Below are positions 12,451 to 24,006 of a DNA stretch of 64,000 nt, one piece after another. The notes below the pieces were generated by a model. The model did not search any database and was not told the origin of the DNA. It was given only the letters and a program-made list of their open reading frames with translations. The first letter of the stretch is position 1, and each line of letters begins with the position of its first letter. The position numbers and the translations under genes were made by a program. The DNA lies in the NCBI RefSeq assembly GCF_907164915.1, contig NC_061866.1, forward strand, positions 40,984,320 through 41,048,319. Reading direction: 5' to 3'. The stretch comes from Impatiens glandulifera (Eukaryota > Streptophyta > Magnoliopsida > Ericales > Balsaminaceae).

Positions 12451-13005
12451 TGAGGTTAAAAAAATTTACATGCTTAAGTTTTCTATTTATTAAGTTTGAT
12501 GTCATATATATATATATATTAGGCTAAATAATTCCAAAATATATTGTGTTGATATAATATAATCCATGCATGTACGTAGTAGTTAGAATTTCAATTTATT
12601 AAAAAAATAATAATTCAAACTATTTTTTAAAGTTTTGATCAAATCATTCACTTTCTCATATATGATATACATCTATTTATTACTTGCTTTTTCTTTTATT
12701 TATTTATAATTTTATGTAGATATATATATATAAATTAATGATAGATATCTATATGTAAACATTTAATAATATTTTTTAATACTTTTATAAATATACTATA
12801 TATCTTTGAATTTTTTATATTTTGAAAAGTAATATTTTTTTTTAATCTTGATATATATACATTTAACTTTTTATCACTTAAACTACTTTATTAGGTTAAA
12901 ATACATTGAATATGACGTCTAAGAAATCAAAACATGGACTTGTCACTATTATGAATGAAGCCAAATTAATCCAGTCCCACCACCACCACCCTTCATTTTT
13001 GTACT

Positions 13006-13089
13006 CTTTATAAACGATTCAACACTCTACAATCAGTACACAAAATTCCATTTTCTCCTTCTCTCTCATCTTCAAAGCCGACTCAAGCC
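13006..13089 (+). promoter_or_regulatory. CCD4 core promoter and 5' UTR
   Basis: A TATA box (CTTTATAAAC, 13006-13015) lies about 80 bp before the ATG. A pyrimidine-rich leader with 'ttctccttctctctcatc' follows. Transcription would start around 13035-13045, giving a 5' UTR of roughly 50 nt. Confidence 0.65.
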
Positions 13090-14865
13090 ATGCAAGCCTC
13101 TTTCCATTACTCCACCACCTTGACAAGACACATATCTCTGAACCCTAACCCTAATCCTAAAAAAATTCCCCTTCCTATCTCCCCAAAACCATTAATATGC
13201 AAAATTGTAGTCAAACCAACTAAGAAGTCACTTCCCCCAAAACCCTTTCCTGGATTTAAGCCATCGCCGGCGACGGCGCCGGCGCCGGTGACAGTTCCAA
13301 AAACACATCCACCGAATCTAAACCCTTTTCAGAAATTAGCTGCCTTGGCTTTGGATAAATTCGAAAGCTCAGTTATCATGGAATTGGAAAAGAAAAGGAA
13401 GTTAACTAAAACTGTAGATCCGGCGATTCAGCTCAAGGGAAATTTCGCTCCGGTTCAGGAGTGTCCGGTTCAATCCAAACTTGAAGTGGTGGGTCAGATC
13501 CCGGTGGGTCTTGAAGGGGTTTATTTAAGAAACGGAGCTAATCCAAAGATTATGCCGACTAACGGCGGTCATCATTTATTCGACGGTGACGGAATGATTC
13601 ACGCTGTTAGTATCGGACCAGGTAATCAAGCTAGCTATTCTTGCCGGTTCACACAAACAAACCGGCTAATTCATGAATCAGCTATCGGCCGGAATATCTT
13701 TCCTAAGCCAATCGGCGAGCTTCATGGTCATTTAGGTTTAATTCGGCTTGTTCTGTTCATGGTCCGGTCAGCAATCGGTTTAGTTGATGCATCCAAAGGA
13801 ACCGGTGTAGCTAACGCCGGTATGGTTTATTTTAACGGCCGTGTTTTAGCTTTATCAGAGGAAGATCTACCGTATCATGTCCGAGTAACGAGCACCGGTG
13901 ATCTAGAAACAATCGGACGGTTTAGCTTTGATGATCAACTTCAAGGGTCTATGATTGCCCATCCTAAGATAGACCCCACCACAGGTGATCTCTACAGTCT
14001 AAGTTACAACGTGTTAAAAAAACCCTACCTAAAATGTTTTAAAGTTGACACGTGCGGCATGATGTCACATGTAGTAGACATTAACTTAAAAGAACCGACT
14101 GTCGTTCATGATTTCGCTATAACAGAGAATCATATAATAATTCCGGATCAACAAGTAGTATTCAAGTTATCTGAGATGATTCGGGGCGGGTCACCCGTTA
14201 TCTATTCCCCCAATAAAACATCTCAATTCGGGATCCTATCCAAAGATGCCAAAGATGACTCCGGAATAATATGGGTCGAGGTTCCGAATTGTTTCTGTTT
14301 CCATCTGTGGAATGCGTGGGAGGAGGTAAACGAGGAGGGCGACCCGATATTCGTGGTAATCGGGTCGTGTATGACTCCGCCCGACATGATATTTAATGAT
14401 CAAGAAGGCAAGCTTAAGAGCCAATTGTCGGAGATAAGGCTAAACCCTAAAACGGGTGGGTCGACCCGACGGGTTATAATACCCGACATAAACTTGGAAG
14501 TGGGTCAAGTCGATAAGCGGAGGTTAGGTCAGAAGAGCATTTACGCTTATTTGGCGATTGCGGAGCCATGGCCGATGATAAGTGGGATGACGAAAGTTAA
14601 TCTAGAAACGGGTGAAACGATGAACTACTTTTACGGGGAGAAGAGATTCGGGGGAGAGACATGGTTTGTGAGTACCGGGGAAAAGGAAGATGAAGGGTAT
14701 GTATTGAGCATTGTTAGGGATGAGATTATGGAAAAGTCCGAGCTTGTGATAGTGAAGGCGAGTACTATGGAATTGGAGGCTGTGGTGAAGTTACCTACAA
14801 GAGTTCCATATGGTCTACATAGCACATTTGTTACTTCTAAGGAATTGGAAGGACAAGTTGTGTAA
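13090..14865 (+). CDS. CCD4: Carotenoid cleavage dioxygenase 4 (CCD4-type), intact
   Basis: An uninterrupted 591-residue ORF of the carotenoid oxygenase (RPE65-like) family. Enzymes of this family use Fe(II) and O2 to cleave carotenoid double bonds. CCD4 members usually cut at 9,10 (9',10') in plastids, often in plastoglobules, giving C13 ionones and apocarotenals and lowering carotenoid content in petals, leaves or seeds. The four iron-binding histidines are at H291 (AHPKIDP), H340 (VVHDFAIT), H405 ([11 protein letters not shown]) and H577 (YGLHSTFV). Residues 1-75 are rich in Ser, Thr, Pro and Lys, as expected of a chloroplast transit peptide. The conserved core begins near residue 110, with YLRNGANP near 145. 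Length and lack of introns suit CCD4, and the short [14 protein letters not shown] region separates it from most NCEDs. The first Met follows the TATA box closely. Substrate is inferred. NCED is the main alternative, considered less likely. Confidence 0.93.
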   Translation: MQASFHYSTTLTRHISLNPNPNPKKIPLPISPKPLICKIVVKPTKKSLPPKPFPGFKPSPATAPAPVTVPKTHPPNLNPFQKLAALALDKFESSVIMELEKKRKLTKTVDPAIQLKGNFAPVQECPVQSKLEVVGQIPVGLEGVYLRNGANPKIMPTNGGHHLFDGDGMIHAVSIGPGNQASYSCRFTQTNRLIHESAIGRNIFPKPIGELHGHLGLIRLVLFMVRSAIGLVDASKGTGVANAGMVYFNGRVLALSEEDLPYHVRVTSTGDLETIGRFSFDDQLQGSMIAHPKIDPTTGDLYSLSYNVLKKPYLKCFKVDTCGMMSHVVDINLKEPTVVHDFAITENHIIIPDQQVVFKLSEMIRGGSPVIYSPNKTSQFGILSKDAKDDSGIIWVEVPNCFCFHLWNAWEEVNEEGDPIFVVIGSCMTPPDMIFNDQEGKLKSQLSEIRLNPKTGGSTRRVIIPDINLEVGQVDKRRLGQKSIYAYLAIAEPWPMISGMTKVNLETGETMNYFYGEKRFGGETWFVSTGEKEDEGYVLSIVRDEIMEKSELVIVKASTMELEAVVKLPTRVPYGLHSTFVTSKELEGQVV

Positions 14866-15990
14866 TCTTCTTTGCAAGATTTTAGTTTTAATCAACTTTG
14901 TTCTTTTTGTTTTGTTAATTTGGGAATGTGATGGATTGTATGTAGTGTGATTGTGTGACTAGTTCAAAGTTTAAAAAATTTGGGAATGTGTATAGCTAAC
15001 AGTTCAAATACTCACTCACTTAAACTAAGTAGACAAAAATGACAAATCTATGACCTTCTAAGAAGGTATATGTTTGTAGAAAGTGTAAACAATAGTAGAA
15101 AAAGTATGGATTAATGTGATTAGTGATTTAACTGAATTATTTGAAAAAAATAAAGATATAATTAAATTTAATTGGGTTATATATAAAAATTAATATTTTA
15201 TCATTATTTTTAAAATTATCAAAATAAAAAGTGTATTTTCATTTGGTAAGAAAGATGTGATCATCAAATTAAATAAAGTGTTTTTTTAGGTAAAAAGAAA
15301 AAAATAATAATCAAAAACTTTTTCTAACAAATATTATTTATTTTGATTTTTGACCAAATAATTTTTTTTCTCTAACAAATAAATTATTTTAAAAATAAAG
15401 CCTCTAAAAAAGAAACTCATGTATATAAAACACATGTTGGGATCAAATTGTGTAATTTGCCAGACATGATACAATTACATGCATGCCTCTTTTTTCTAAT
15501 AGGATTGTGTCAAATCGATAACTCACACGAGTATTAATGATTATTTGTTTTTATTTTATTTTTCTAAAATAAAATAAAAAGCACTATTGGGCACGGGATG
15601 ACACATTAAAGTCATGTTATACTTAAAACTTATATAAGGTGACATTTAGGCACAACTAATTCGTAACATGTTGTGTCATACTTTTTTATTATGAATTTGA
15701 GTTCAATAATGTTTATATTCAAATTAGTCCATTAAAAAAATTACATTAATTCAAACATAAAAAATAAAATATATTAATTATATTTCAAAAAATATATAAA
15801 ATACTTAATTATTTTCTTTTTAATAACTTATCAAAATATTATAAAAATAAAAATTAATACAAATAAAAAAATTATTTATAATTGGCGACACTTTCAACCT
15901 TTATCAGATGGTTATCTGATCTGTCAGAATAAAAGCAATCGGACCCTTTTGTCGATTATCCGAGAGTCGCGACAATATTGAACTTTTCAG

Positions 15991-15994
15991 TATT

Positions 15995-16044
<50 letters not shown>
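15991..16044. repeat. (TAA)n/(TTA)n microsatellite, self-complementary
   Basis: A run of AAT/TAA triplets switches at its middle to TTA triplets, so the tract is an almost perfect 50-bp palindrome. Confidence 0.85.
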
Positions 16045-16580
16045 ATATTCTTGTCAATTTTAAATTCTTGTTAGACAGAACTTTATAAGAAATCAAATGA
16101 GACTAGATCTTTCATTTTTGGGTTTGTTTGATATCAATTTATTTGAATAAATAGATTATTATTTTAACTAATTTAATTAAATAAAAAAAATAAAATTATT
16201 AATTTAGTAAAATTTAGATATATAACTATATAATTAATAAATGAATCTAAAAAATACATTTATTTTAATTCATTATGTAAATTATAATTAAATATTTACT
16301 AAAACAAATATAATTTGAACTAGAGTCATTCTAATTTATTTTAAAAATAAATTATAACTTTTTTAAAAATAATTAATTATTTAAATTTTGTGACCATAAA
16401 TAAAATATTAATATTTTCAAATAGTTCATAATAGTTACAAATACTTATAAAAAAAAAATATTTTCTATTATTTTAATGTAAACATAATAAATATTTTATT
16501 ATTTTAATGTTAATTTAATAAGTATATGACTCAATTAATAAATAAATAATTATGTAAGGATATTCCATTTTAATGTGAAG

Positions 16581-16582
<2 letters not shown>

Positions 16583-16632
<50 letters not shown>
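16583..16632. repeat. (TA)n microsatellite, ~25 units
   Basis: An uninterrupted TA dinucleotide run of about 50 bp. Confidence 0.9.
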
Positions 16633-16636
<4 letters not shown>

Positions 16637-17684
16637 GGATGTAATAGTGTTTTACAAATAATAAAATCATTAATATATTTTTATTTTCTAAAATCAAATA
16701 AATAAGAAAATTAAAACAATATTAATATATGATAGTGTTTTACAATATTAAAATCATAATACATAATTAAAAAAATCTAATAATTAAGAAAACAAATATA
16801 TTAAAAATTCACAACTAAGTGATTTTCAAATCAAACTAGTTGATCAAATAAGTTGAAATGTTTAGTCTTCCTGATTTAGTTAATTTATGAATGTTTCATT
16901 GGTTAAAGTCTTTATTTTGTTTAGAATATATATATATAATGATTTATCATTTTTTATTTAATTGACCAATATATTGTACAATAAACATCAGATTTGATTA
17001 TTTATAATAAATTATATTTTGATAAAAAAATATTAAATATTTATGTAAGGATATTATTATCCCATTCTAATGTGAAGTAATAAATATATATTAGTTTTTT
17101 TCCCTTCATTTTGAAGAATAAGGAAAAATAAATAAATATATGAATAAACTTCGACACAAAATTTGCAACCATTTATTTTTTATTTTGCTAAGACTTCTCC
17201 AGAGTGAAAAAGAGAAAAGAAAAAAAATAAAATAAAAATTTTTCAATACAAATTCTATGAAAAGAGGTATAAAAAGAATAAACAAATTTAGCCTTTCGAA
17301 ATCAAAGTAAGGAACTAAAAATGGAGTAAAAAGTGTTAACTTTCATAATCAAGTAGAAAAAAGTGGGGATTGAATAATGCTTCTAAATGTGAGAACAATA
17401 AATGAAAAAACGTAATGAATATTTCTACGGGACTATCTCCCAATCTTATTAATTGATACAATAGCTTCATACATCTTACAAAATAGCCCTTAAACTATTG
17501 ATATAATAACACAAATAAAAATAACTTTATAACTAAAGTTATTTCATCCTAATCAACAAGTTATCTAATATAATTTATCATAATTCTTAAATGCACATTC
17601 CAATGTGTACCGAGTCAATCAAAACATAGGCATTACTATGTTAACATAATTTATATTTGTTTTAATAAGGAAAGAAGATTGAAG

Positions 17685-17740
17685 ATGGACAAGGTGTATA
17701 AGTTACTTTCTCTTCATCAAAAGGCCTCTTCTGAATTTAG
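17685..17740 (+). other. Possible short first exon with splice donor
   Basis: An ATG opens a short frame encoding MDKVYKLLSLHQKASSEF. It ends exactly at AG|GTGAGTT, a near-consensus plant 5' splice site. The next 1.1 kb is T-rich and stop-rich like a plant intron. No convincing second exon was found before the DUF247 gene, which is on the opposite strand. It may be a gene fragment or chance. Confidence 0.25.
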
Positions 17741-18860
17741 GTGAGTTCTAGATGCTATTTTCGAAGTAATTTAGTTAGAAATGTGAATTTCAAATGCATT
17801 GAATCAATGAAATGAATGTTCGACGATGATGGATTGTGTTGATCTCATAGCTTAGTTTGATCGGCTTGATTTGTTGTTATTGAATTTATATATATGCTGG
17901 ATGTTTGATTAAACTCTTATATTTGAGTCTAGAAGGATGTTTTTGATGATTTGAATTGAAATTGTTGAAAATTTGCTGAAGATTTAGATGAAGATGTTGT
18001 CTAAGATTAAATTTAGCGTTTTCTCAAGAAAAACACTTGACATATTCTGGATTTCAAAACATTCAAGAATCTGTCCACTCTTTTTCTAATGGTTTAAAAT
18101 CTATTTTTCTCTTCATAAAATGAGCTTAAATTTCTCCAAGTTGCAGTTTTACATGATTAAAATGATGGTGTGCATCTGATTGCACAAAACTTACTAGAAT
18201 GAAATTCGAATTCGATGTAAACATAAAGTGTGACATGTTTTAACAAAATGGTTAAATGCCGTTTTTCCCCCAAAATAATATAGTGTGACATTTCAGAATT
18301 TCAGAATCCTAAACCTGCTGTATTTTTTAGTTTTTCTCTCAAATGAGCTGAAAAGATAATGTCGCTTTCTACGAATTGTCAAGGAAAATCTGTTTTAAAC
18401 ATCTTTGATGCTCTAGAATTTTGCATTTGAAATAATGTAGAAGCTCAAATTCCATGTTTTCTGAATTTGTAATTGATATTGATGTCTAACTTGATGGTAA
18501 GCATTTTATTTGATGATGAAACTGAATTGATGAGTATATATTTAAATAATGATCGGTTCTGTTTGTATTTGAAATGAAAATTATGCTTCAAAAGAAATGA
18601 AAACAATATGCTGCCCTATGTTCTTTGTTTTCTGGACAACCTACTACTATCTTGTTTTGCTGAAATTGAAAACCAAACTTGTCTTATCGTTTTAAGCTGA
18701 AAACTTACCATATTATAGTTAAGACATCAATGAAGGTTAGGTAGTTTTCTTAGGGTTACTTGTTGAGGCCAAATAAGAGAAAATGAATTTCAAAGTTGGA
18801 TTTATAAACTGAAATTTCAAAAACTTGCTTCTTGTTTCTTTTGAATTCAAATAAAGCCGA
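17741..18860. other. Spacer, no gene seen
   Basis: T-rich sequence resembling intron or 3'-flank DNA, with no ORF of note. Confidence 0.4.
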
Positions 18861-19567
18861 AGTTGATTATCTACAAATCAATACAAAATGAATTTGATTG
18901 AGTCTGATTATTCTAGATTTTCCTATCTTCTTTCTTTTGAAATGAATTTGGATTAAATGATGTTTTGAATTGGTAGATATAATTAAAAATCTTGATTAAT
19001 TGAATGATGCTTCATTGCTTGAGTATTTCAAATGGTTAAATGCTTACATGAAAGATTACTTCTAGTAATGATACTTCATTGAATGTAAGATGCTTAATTA
19101 AATGATGATGGTTTTGATGAAGTTGATTATTTGATTATTGATGCATTTGTTTGATCCATTGCATGCTTCATTGCTTGATTATCATTGTGTTTTCTATTGT
19201 TTATCTATTACGATGATCATTGTTGAGCTATTGATAGATAAACTAGATGATTGAACAATGCACCTTCAAGATTCATTCTTCAAGATCATCACGAGGAGAT
19301 CAATCATCAAAGACTTGCATTGAAGATAGTTGGAGTTTGATCCAATTCAAATCCATTATACCACAAACCTATAGAAATAGATAAATAGAAAGAAAAGACA
19401 ACTAAATCATTCTGGAAGTAGAGACTGTCGTCAACGGACACAAATGAAACTTCGAGCCCTCAATCTCTATTGGCTTCACTTTCTTTACTGTTTCTCAAAG
19501 TGGTCTGTTATGAGTTCTCCATATATTACTTCTCTTCTTGAAATGCTAAACTTAGTTACAAATTAGC
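18861..19567. repeat. 3' flank of DUF247 copy 1, duplicated at 30124-30829
   Basis: This stretch is nearly identical to 30124-30829, including 'tacgatgatcattgttgagc' and 'cactttcttt' against 'cactttattt'. The duplication of the gene carried at least 0.7 kb of downstream DNA. The few differences indicate a recent event. Confidence 0.85.
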
Positions 19568-20935
19568 TTATGTAGCTAGAGTATGGACATGTGCCAAATA
19601 AGGAACAAGTGCAATCACTGTTTGTATGAAAGTTAACATGAGCAGCAAAAAGGCAGCTAATAATGACATGATGGCCCAAGGGCTGTTGAAGTAGTTCCTC
19701 CTAAGTTTAGCCTCCCAAACATTTCTTCTCTGCCTACAGTGCGCGTTCACTTCATTGAACAGTTCCTTGTAGCAGAACTTGTCGTGCGATACAAACACGC
19801 ACGACGAGATGTTGTTGAAAGCATTCGACACTGCTTCATCGTCCCCCATCATATTGTTTATGATCTCGTGTCTTCTAAGCCAGCTTACATCCTTCGGTGT
19901 TTTTACTATAACATATAAAAAAGTCACGTAATCTGTCACAAGCTTCAATTCATTGTTCCCTAGGCTCTGCTCGTAGGCAACGAAGTTCCTCAGGAGGCAG
20001 TCTATCTTACTGTTAATCGTTAAAAGCGGGATTTCCAACATCCCGTTCGCGAATGTTACGTCGAACAACGGCGAATCCTGTTTTACTTTAAACTCGATTC
20101 CCGCCTCACGTAGCTCGGTTGTGCTGTGTATGAACTCCCACTTCACCTCTTCGTCATCTCGGTTATTATTTCGTTTGGAACATAGCTTCCGGTTGAGCGA
20201 GCTGGTGACAAGAAAGTGAATCAAGCCAAGGATGTGTTTCACATTTTCGGAGTTGATCCCGTATGAAGCCTCTTGGAGCCAGCGATAGTTTCCCGACGAT
20301 TTGGTGTGATAGTGATAGTATTTTCTAGTGGCGCTATAGTACATTAATAGTAAATCAACCATGGTCTTATTTTGGTAATCCTCGTGGGTCGTTGTCGTCA
20401 TTTTGAACAATTGATCCACGACAAAGAAAGGAATCTGATTTTCGAACAACAACATGTCGCGCCATATTGCATGATGCATGTATTCCATCTTGAATAACGT
20501 GTCGTGAGAGTCCACGAGGGTTCTATCAGCAAACTTTCTGCAGAGTTCGACGATGAAACAACCGTCGAGGATCAGCAATTCTGCAAACTTATCTCCCTCG
20601 TGGAGTCCGATGTCTTCTGCGTAACATTCTCGTGCCTTCTCTTCAAGAGCTCGTATGGTCGTCACATACCTATGGACAGTTGATTCATTGCGACGTTCAA
20701 GTAGCAATTGAAGGTACCGGAGCTTGTGCTCTTCCATGACTTGAAGGGTAGGCTTTCCACGGTTATAGGGGCCTATGGAGAGCAATTCGGGCTCATATGC
20801 TCTTTTGTTTTGGCCACGAAGGCGATCGTAGACTCGGTAGATGAATGGTTCATGGCGGTAATTGGTGGAGAGTTGAGTGAGCTTCTTGTCTATGGTAATT
20901 GTGAGATTGTCTTCAATTCTTCCATTTTGCTTCAT
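19568..20935 (-). CDS. DUF247 family protein, copy 1, intact
   Basis: A single-exon ORF of 455 residues, matching the plant-specific DUF247 family (PF03140), whose members are usually 400-550 residues. Family landmarks in order are AYEPELLSIGPYNRG (about residues 47-61), ME-HK-RYLQLLLERR (67-82), LLILDGCFIVELCRK (about 119-133), RDMLLFENQIPFFVVDQL (about 158-175), ELREAGIEFKVK (about 277) and LLRNFVAYEQ (about 316). The last ~30 residues form one hydrophobic segment (about 425-448), the usual C-terminal membrane anchor. Biochemical function is unknown. In grasses, particular DUF247 genes are linked to self-incompatibility; nothing here shows that role. It is transcribed away from block B. The paralogue at 30830-33434 is almost identical but broken. 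Confidence 0.92.
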   Translation of the reverse strand: MKQNGRIEDNLTITIDKKLTQLSTNYRHEPFIYRVYDRLRGQNKRAYEPELLSIGPYNRGKPTLQVMEEHKLRYLQLLLERRNESTVHRYVTTIRALEEKARECYAEDIGLHEGDKFAELLILDGCFIVELCRKFADRTLVDSHDTLFKMEYMHHAIWRDMLLFENQIPFFVVDQLFKMTTTTHEDYQNKTMVDLLLMYYSATRKYYHYHTKSSGNYRWLQEASYGINSENVKHILGLIHFLVTSSLNRKLCSKRNNNRDDEEVKWEFIHSTTELREAGIEFKVKQDSPLFDVTFANGMLEIPLLTINSKIDCLLRNFVAYEQSLGNNELKLVTDYVTFLYVIVKTPKDVSWLRRHEIINNMMGDDEAVSNAFNNISSCVFVSHDKFCYKELFNEVNAHCRQRRNVWEAKLRRNYFNSPWAIMSLLAAFLLLMLTFIQTVIALVPYLAHVHTLAT

Positions 20936-22116
20936 TGCTATTGATCTGTGAATTAAATAACATGAAGAGGGAGTTAATTCTTAAATTGTTGATTGATTCA
21001 CAAAAGAGAAGACAAACAAACTAGATATTGTTTGTCCCTTTAATTTGTTGTTAGCATAAAACCAAAATTTTATTATTTTTTCAGCCAATCATTTTAGCTA
21101 AGAAAGGAACCTAAAAATGAATATTGATGTCACTAAAGAAGACTTGGGTGAAGGACCTGAATTTGTTCAAAAGAGATATTATCAAAGGAACCTAAACAAG
21201 AACGATGATGTCACCCCGAGAAGACTTTGAATTTGTTTAAGGGAGGCAAGAAAAGAGAGAATTCAAAGACAAGAATAAACAGACAGAGGAAACATCGATC
21301 AAGACAAAGATCCAGGAGATAAAAGCCTTTGTAGAAGAAGGGTACGATTCTGCAGATGGATCTGGTTCTCAATGGATATATATATATTAGACTTCGGTGT
21401 TCATTTGAGATGACACCCAAAATAAGGTATGGTTCTAAGAATTGAAGGAGACAAATTGGAAATCAACACATATGACTCAAATATGGATCCATGGTTTATT
21501 GATAAAACCCTTCTTAAAATTAGAATGGCTCCCAAATTTGGTACCAATGGAGATGAATGAAACCCTAAACATATATATCTCTCTTCACACACTATTCGTT
21601 TCTTTCATTGAGACCACATCATGAAAAAGCATGGCAGCGCATCATTGGAGAGCAACCAACCAAGCATATGATGACCCATTGTATACAGTGCAACCCATTT
21701 AATAAAATATAATATAAGATATTCAAATAACTTTATGAATTTTTTTTTAATGTAACCTAGTTTAGTGGTTCAGATTAGAAACTTAAAATTTTGATTTGGT
21801 TAATAATTCAAACCTCACCCAAAACAATTTTTTTTTATCAATTTTTAATACAAACATAGGGCAATAAAAAACAAACTTTCGGGGAATAGGGCCGCCCTAA
21901 ACTCGGGGCAGGCTCTGATTATATAGCAGCAGAAACAGGGAGATGAGAGTCAGAGACCAAGCAAAGAATAATTAGACAAACATATATTTATCTCAAAGCT
22001 GTGTGGAGGGTGAATAAGTAGAGCAGATTATGACGAGGATATGCAAATTAACTTCAATATGATCAAGATTCAAGTCCTAATTGTCATCTCAATTGCTTGT
22101 TTTCTCTTTGTGTGAG
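20936..22116. other. 5' flank of DUF247 copy 1 with a short tandem duplication
   Basis: No gene is seen. A phrase of about 70 bp starting 'aaaggaacctaaa' near 21102 recurs in diverged form near 21183. The first ~60 bp upstream of the ATG are shared with the copy at 33434-33504; beyond that the two copies differ because copy 2 has a truncated copia element there. Confidence 0.5.
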
Positions 22117-22483
22117 AGAAGACATGGAAGAGGGTGCCAAGTTCATGATGGGAGCCAATGAATATTTTTTATTTTCTTTAAAAGATATGTGTATAGACAG
22201 ACAATGGAAATGTTTTATGTACTTGGATAAAGACCTTAGATAGTCATTGAACCAAAAAAAATGTCTAGAAAATGTTTTAGTCAAAAGTCCTCCCTATAGT
22301 AAAAGACACGTTTGAGCCATTGAAATACTTTTCTTTTATTTCCTTTTTTATTTAGATATGATAATAAATTTTATGAAACGTAAAATTCATTTCATTAACC
22401 ATTTAATTGCGAAGATCATAATAATTAATTAGGTGAAAACCCTACAAAGAAAAGAAAGAAAAATAAAATTAAGTTTAAGTTAA

Positions 22484-23087
22484 AGATCTCCAACCCAAAT
22501 ACCTATTCTTAAACCCAAAATGCAGTAAACATCCCATCAAACAGTAATTCATCTCCAACCCAAAAATCCAAACTCAAACTCAAACTCAAAAGAATATTCT
22601 CAAAATATTCATTTTTATAATAATTTTTAATTTTTTCAATATTATCTATATATTTATCTAAAATTACAAATTAAAACCATAACTTTACAACAACTTATTA
22701 ATTACTTTTAAATTCTAATTATAAATCAATTACTTATACAATATTATTTATTATTATAAATTTATAATACTTAAAAATATAAAATATAAATATAAACAAA
22801 TTTAAAAATAAATTAATCATATAAACAAATTAAAATTATCATGAATTAAACATCTAAATAAATTAAAATATAAATAAATTAAAATATAAATAAATAAAAT
22901 AGGAAAACAAATTAAAATATAAATAAGTTAAGTAAATTAATTAAAAACAAACTAAACGGACTAAAATGAACGTTTTAAAAAGTTTTAAGTATGTGAACAG
23001 TGTCCCTGAAAATTTGGGTATGGAGGAGAGAGAATTTGCAGAAAAACTTAAAATGCAGTTGAGTTTGCAGGTGGGTTGGAGATGATC
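22484..23087. mobile_element. PIF/Harbinger-like MITE, copy 2
   Basis: The left end is AGATCTCCAACCC; the right end, in complement, is GATCATCTCCAACCC. TAA flanks it at 22481-22483 and 23088-23090. It shares its terminal ~120 bp with the element at 1356-2011. The paralogous block B' lacks it at 37781-37793, which supports these boundaries. Confidence 0.8.
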
Positions 23088-23395
23088 TAAGTTATCAAAA
23101 TACTACTCAAATATCAATCATTAACACATGATTGTTATATAAAAAGATGAATCACTAACACAAGACCTAATCATCACCCGCAAAATTAGGGGCTCAAAAG
23201 ATTGGTGAACCAAGAGGGACGATGACAACTTTCCTATTAATTCATTCTCGGAGGGTAGTTAACATTTGAGAGTGAAGTTTGTACGCTTTTCTATTTGTCA
23301 GCGGGTTTCTCACTGTTTTTTTCTTTTCAATGTTCTCATTGTTATTTTCAATGCATTTAACTTATTCGTACGTTTTTGAAGAATTCAGATAGAAC

Positions 23396-23691
23396 TGTTG
23401 GAAACGTTAGTGGACAATCAACGTATTATTTTTTTCAAACTCAAGATAATAAGATTTAAAAGAAAGGAGAAAATATTTTATTTCATTTCATCTTCTTTCT
23501 ACGTGTACAACTATTCTATTTTTAATAGAACAAAAACTCTTAAATTTTTAAACCTCCGTGACTCTTACACTTTTCAGAATTAATGTTTATTAAGAAACAT
23601 ATTAAACAAAAAGATAATAACTTCTAATATTAACTAGACTTTTAAACTTTTAGATGACTATTTGATTTCTTAATTAATTTTATTTTCAATA
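23396..23691 (-). repeat. Copia LTR relic in block B
   Basis: A 296-bp TGTTGG...CAATA segment matches 38183-38468. On the minus strand it is preceded by a purine run like the polypurine tract next to a 3' LTR, and about 120 bp of copia 3' internal sequence follows (to about 23812). The rest of the element is gone in this copy. Confidence 0.6.
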
Positions 23692-23965
23692 CTCCCTCTA
23701 AAATTAAATTTTTTTTTGTGAATCCAAGTATATATATATATATACTCTTCATTCTGCTGAAAACTTTCGCTCTAAGAGACTTTGCAACAAATTTCACTTA
23801 TTTAAGTTTGATTTTTTTTTTTTTTTTTTTTTTAATATTTATAACTTATTAATAAAACATATCTATCTTTCTCTCTCCTCATGTTCTTCTCTTTTTCTAT
23901 ATTTATGTAAGAAAAATGGGATGAAAAATGGAATTTGAAAGAAAAATTAGATAATAAATATATAC

Positions 23966-24006
23966 CTGAAAGCTGAAGCCTTATGGAAGAAAGATGATGA
24001 TGAGAT
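23966..24006 (-). other. Candidate non-coding exon shared by blocks C and C'
   Basis: On the minus strand a 41-bp segment, ATCTCATCATC...GCTTTCAG, is bounded by ...TTACAG before it and GTATATATTT after it, matching plant splice-site consensus. The same arrangement is kept at 52052-52092. In both copies it lies upstream of, and on the same strand as, an intact DUF247 gene. It may be a 5' UTR exon of that gene; this is inference. Confidence 0.3.

Larger units (their letters stand above)
14866..17684. other. CCD4 3' flank and AT-rich spacer
   Basis: The 3' UTR presumably lies in the first few hundred bases. No polyadenylation site can be fixed. The rest is very AT-rich, with the two microsatellites listed separately and no gene. 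Confidence 0.5.
22117..23842. repeat. Block B of the duplicated cluster
   Basis: It aligns with 37427-38560 (B') and, more weakly, with 45861-46345 (B''). It includes a conserved stretch with 'aggggctcaaaagattggtg' near 23188. Differences from B' are a PIF-like MITE present only here and the point where copia sequence stops, at a poly(T) run of 23814-23833. Confidence 0.8.

Noticed and set aside
14236..14825. Minus-strand ORFs of 62-64 codons inside CCD4
   Set aside because: They lie opposite the well-supported CCD4 frame and show no family motif.
16515..16697. ORF rich in IYIYIY (also 51530-51751)
   Set aside because: Product of (TA)n microsatellites.
20708..20944. Plus-strand ORF opposite the N-terminus of DUF247 copy 1 (also at 33207-33443 and 50905-51303)
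   Set aside because: It mirrors the DUF247 coding strand and is conserved only because the gene is.
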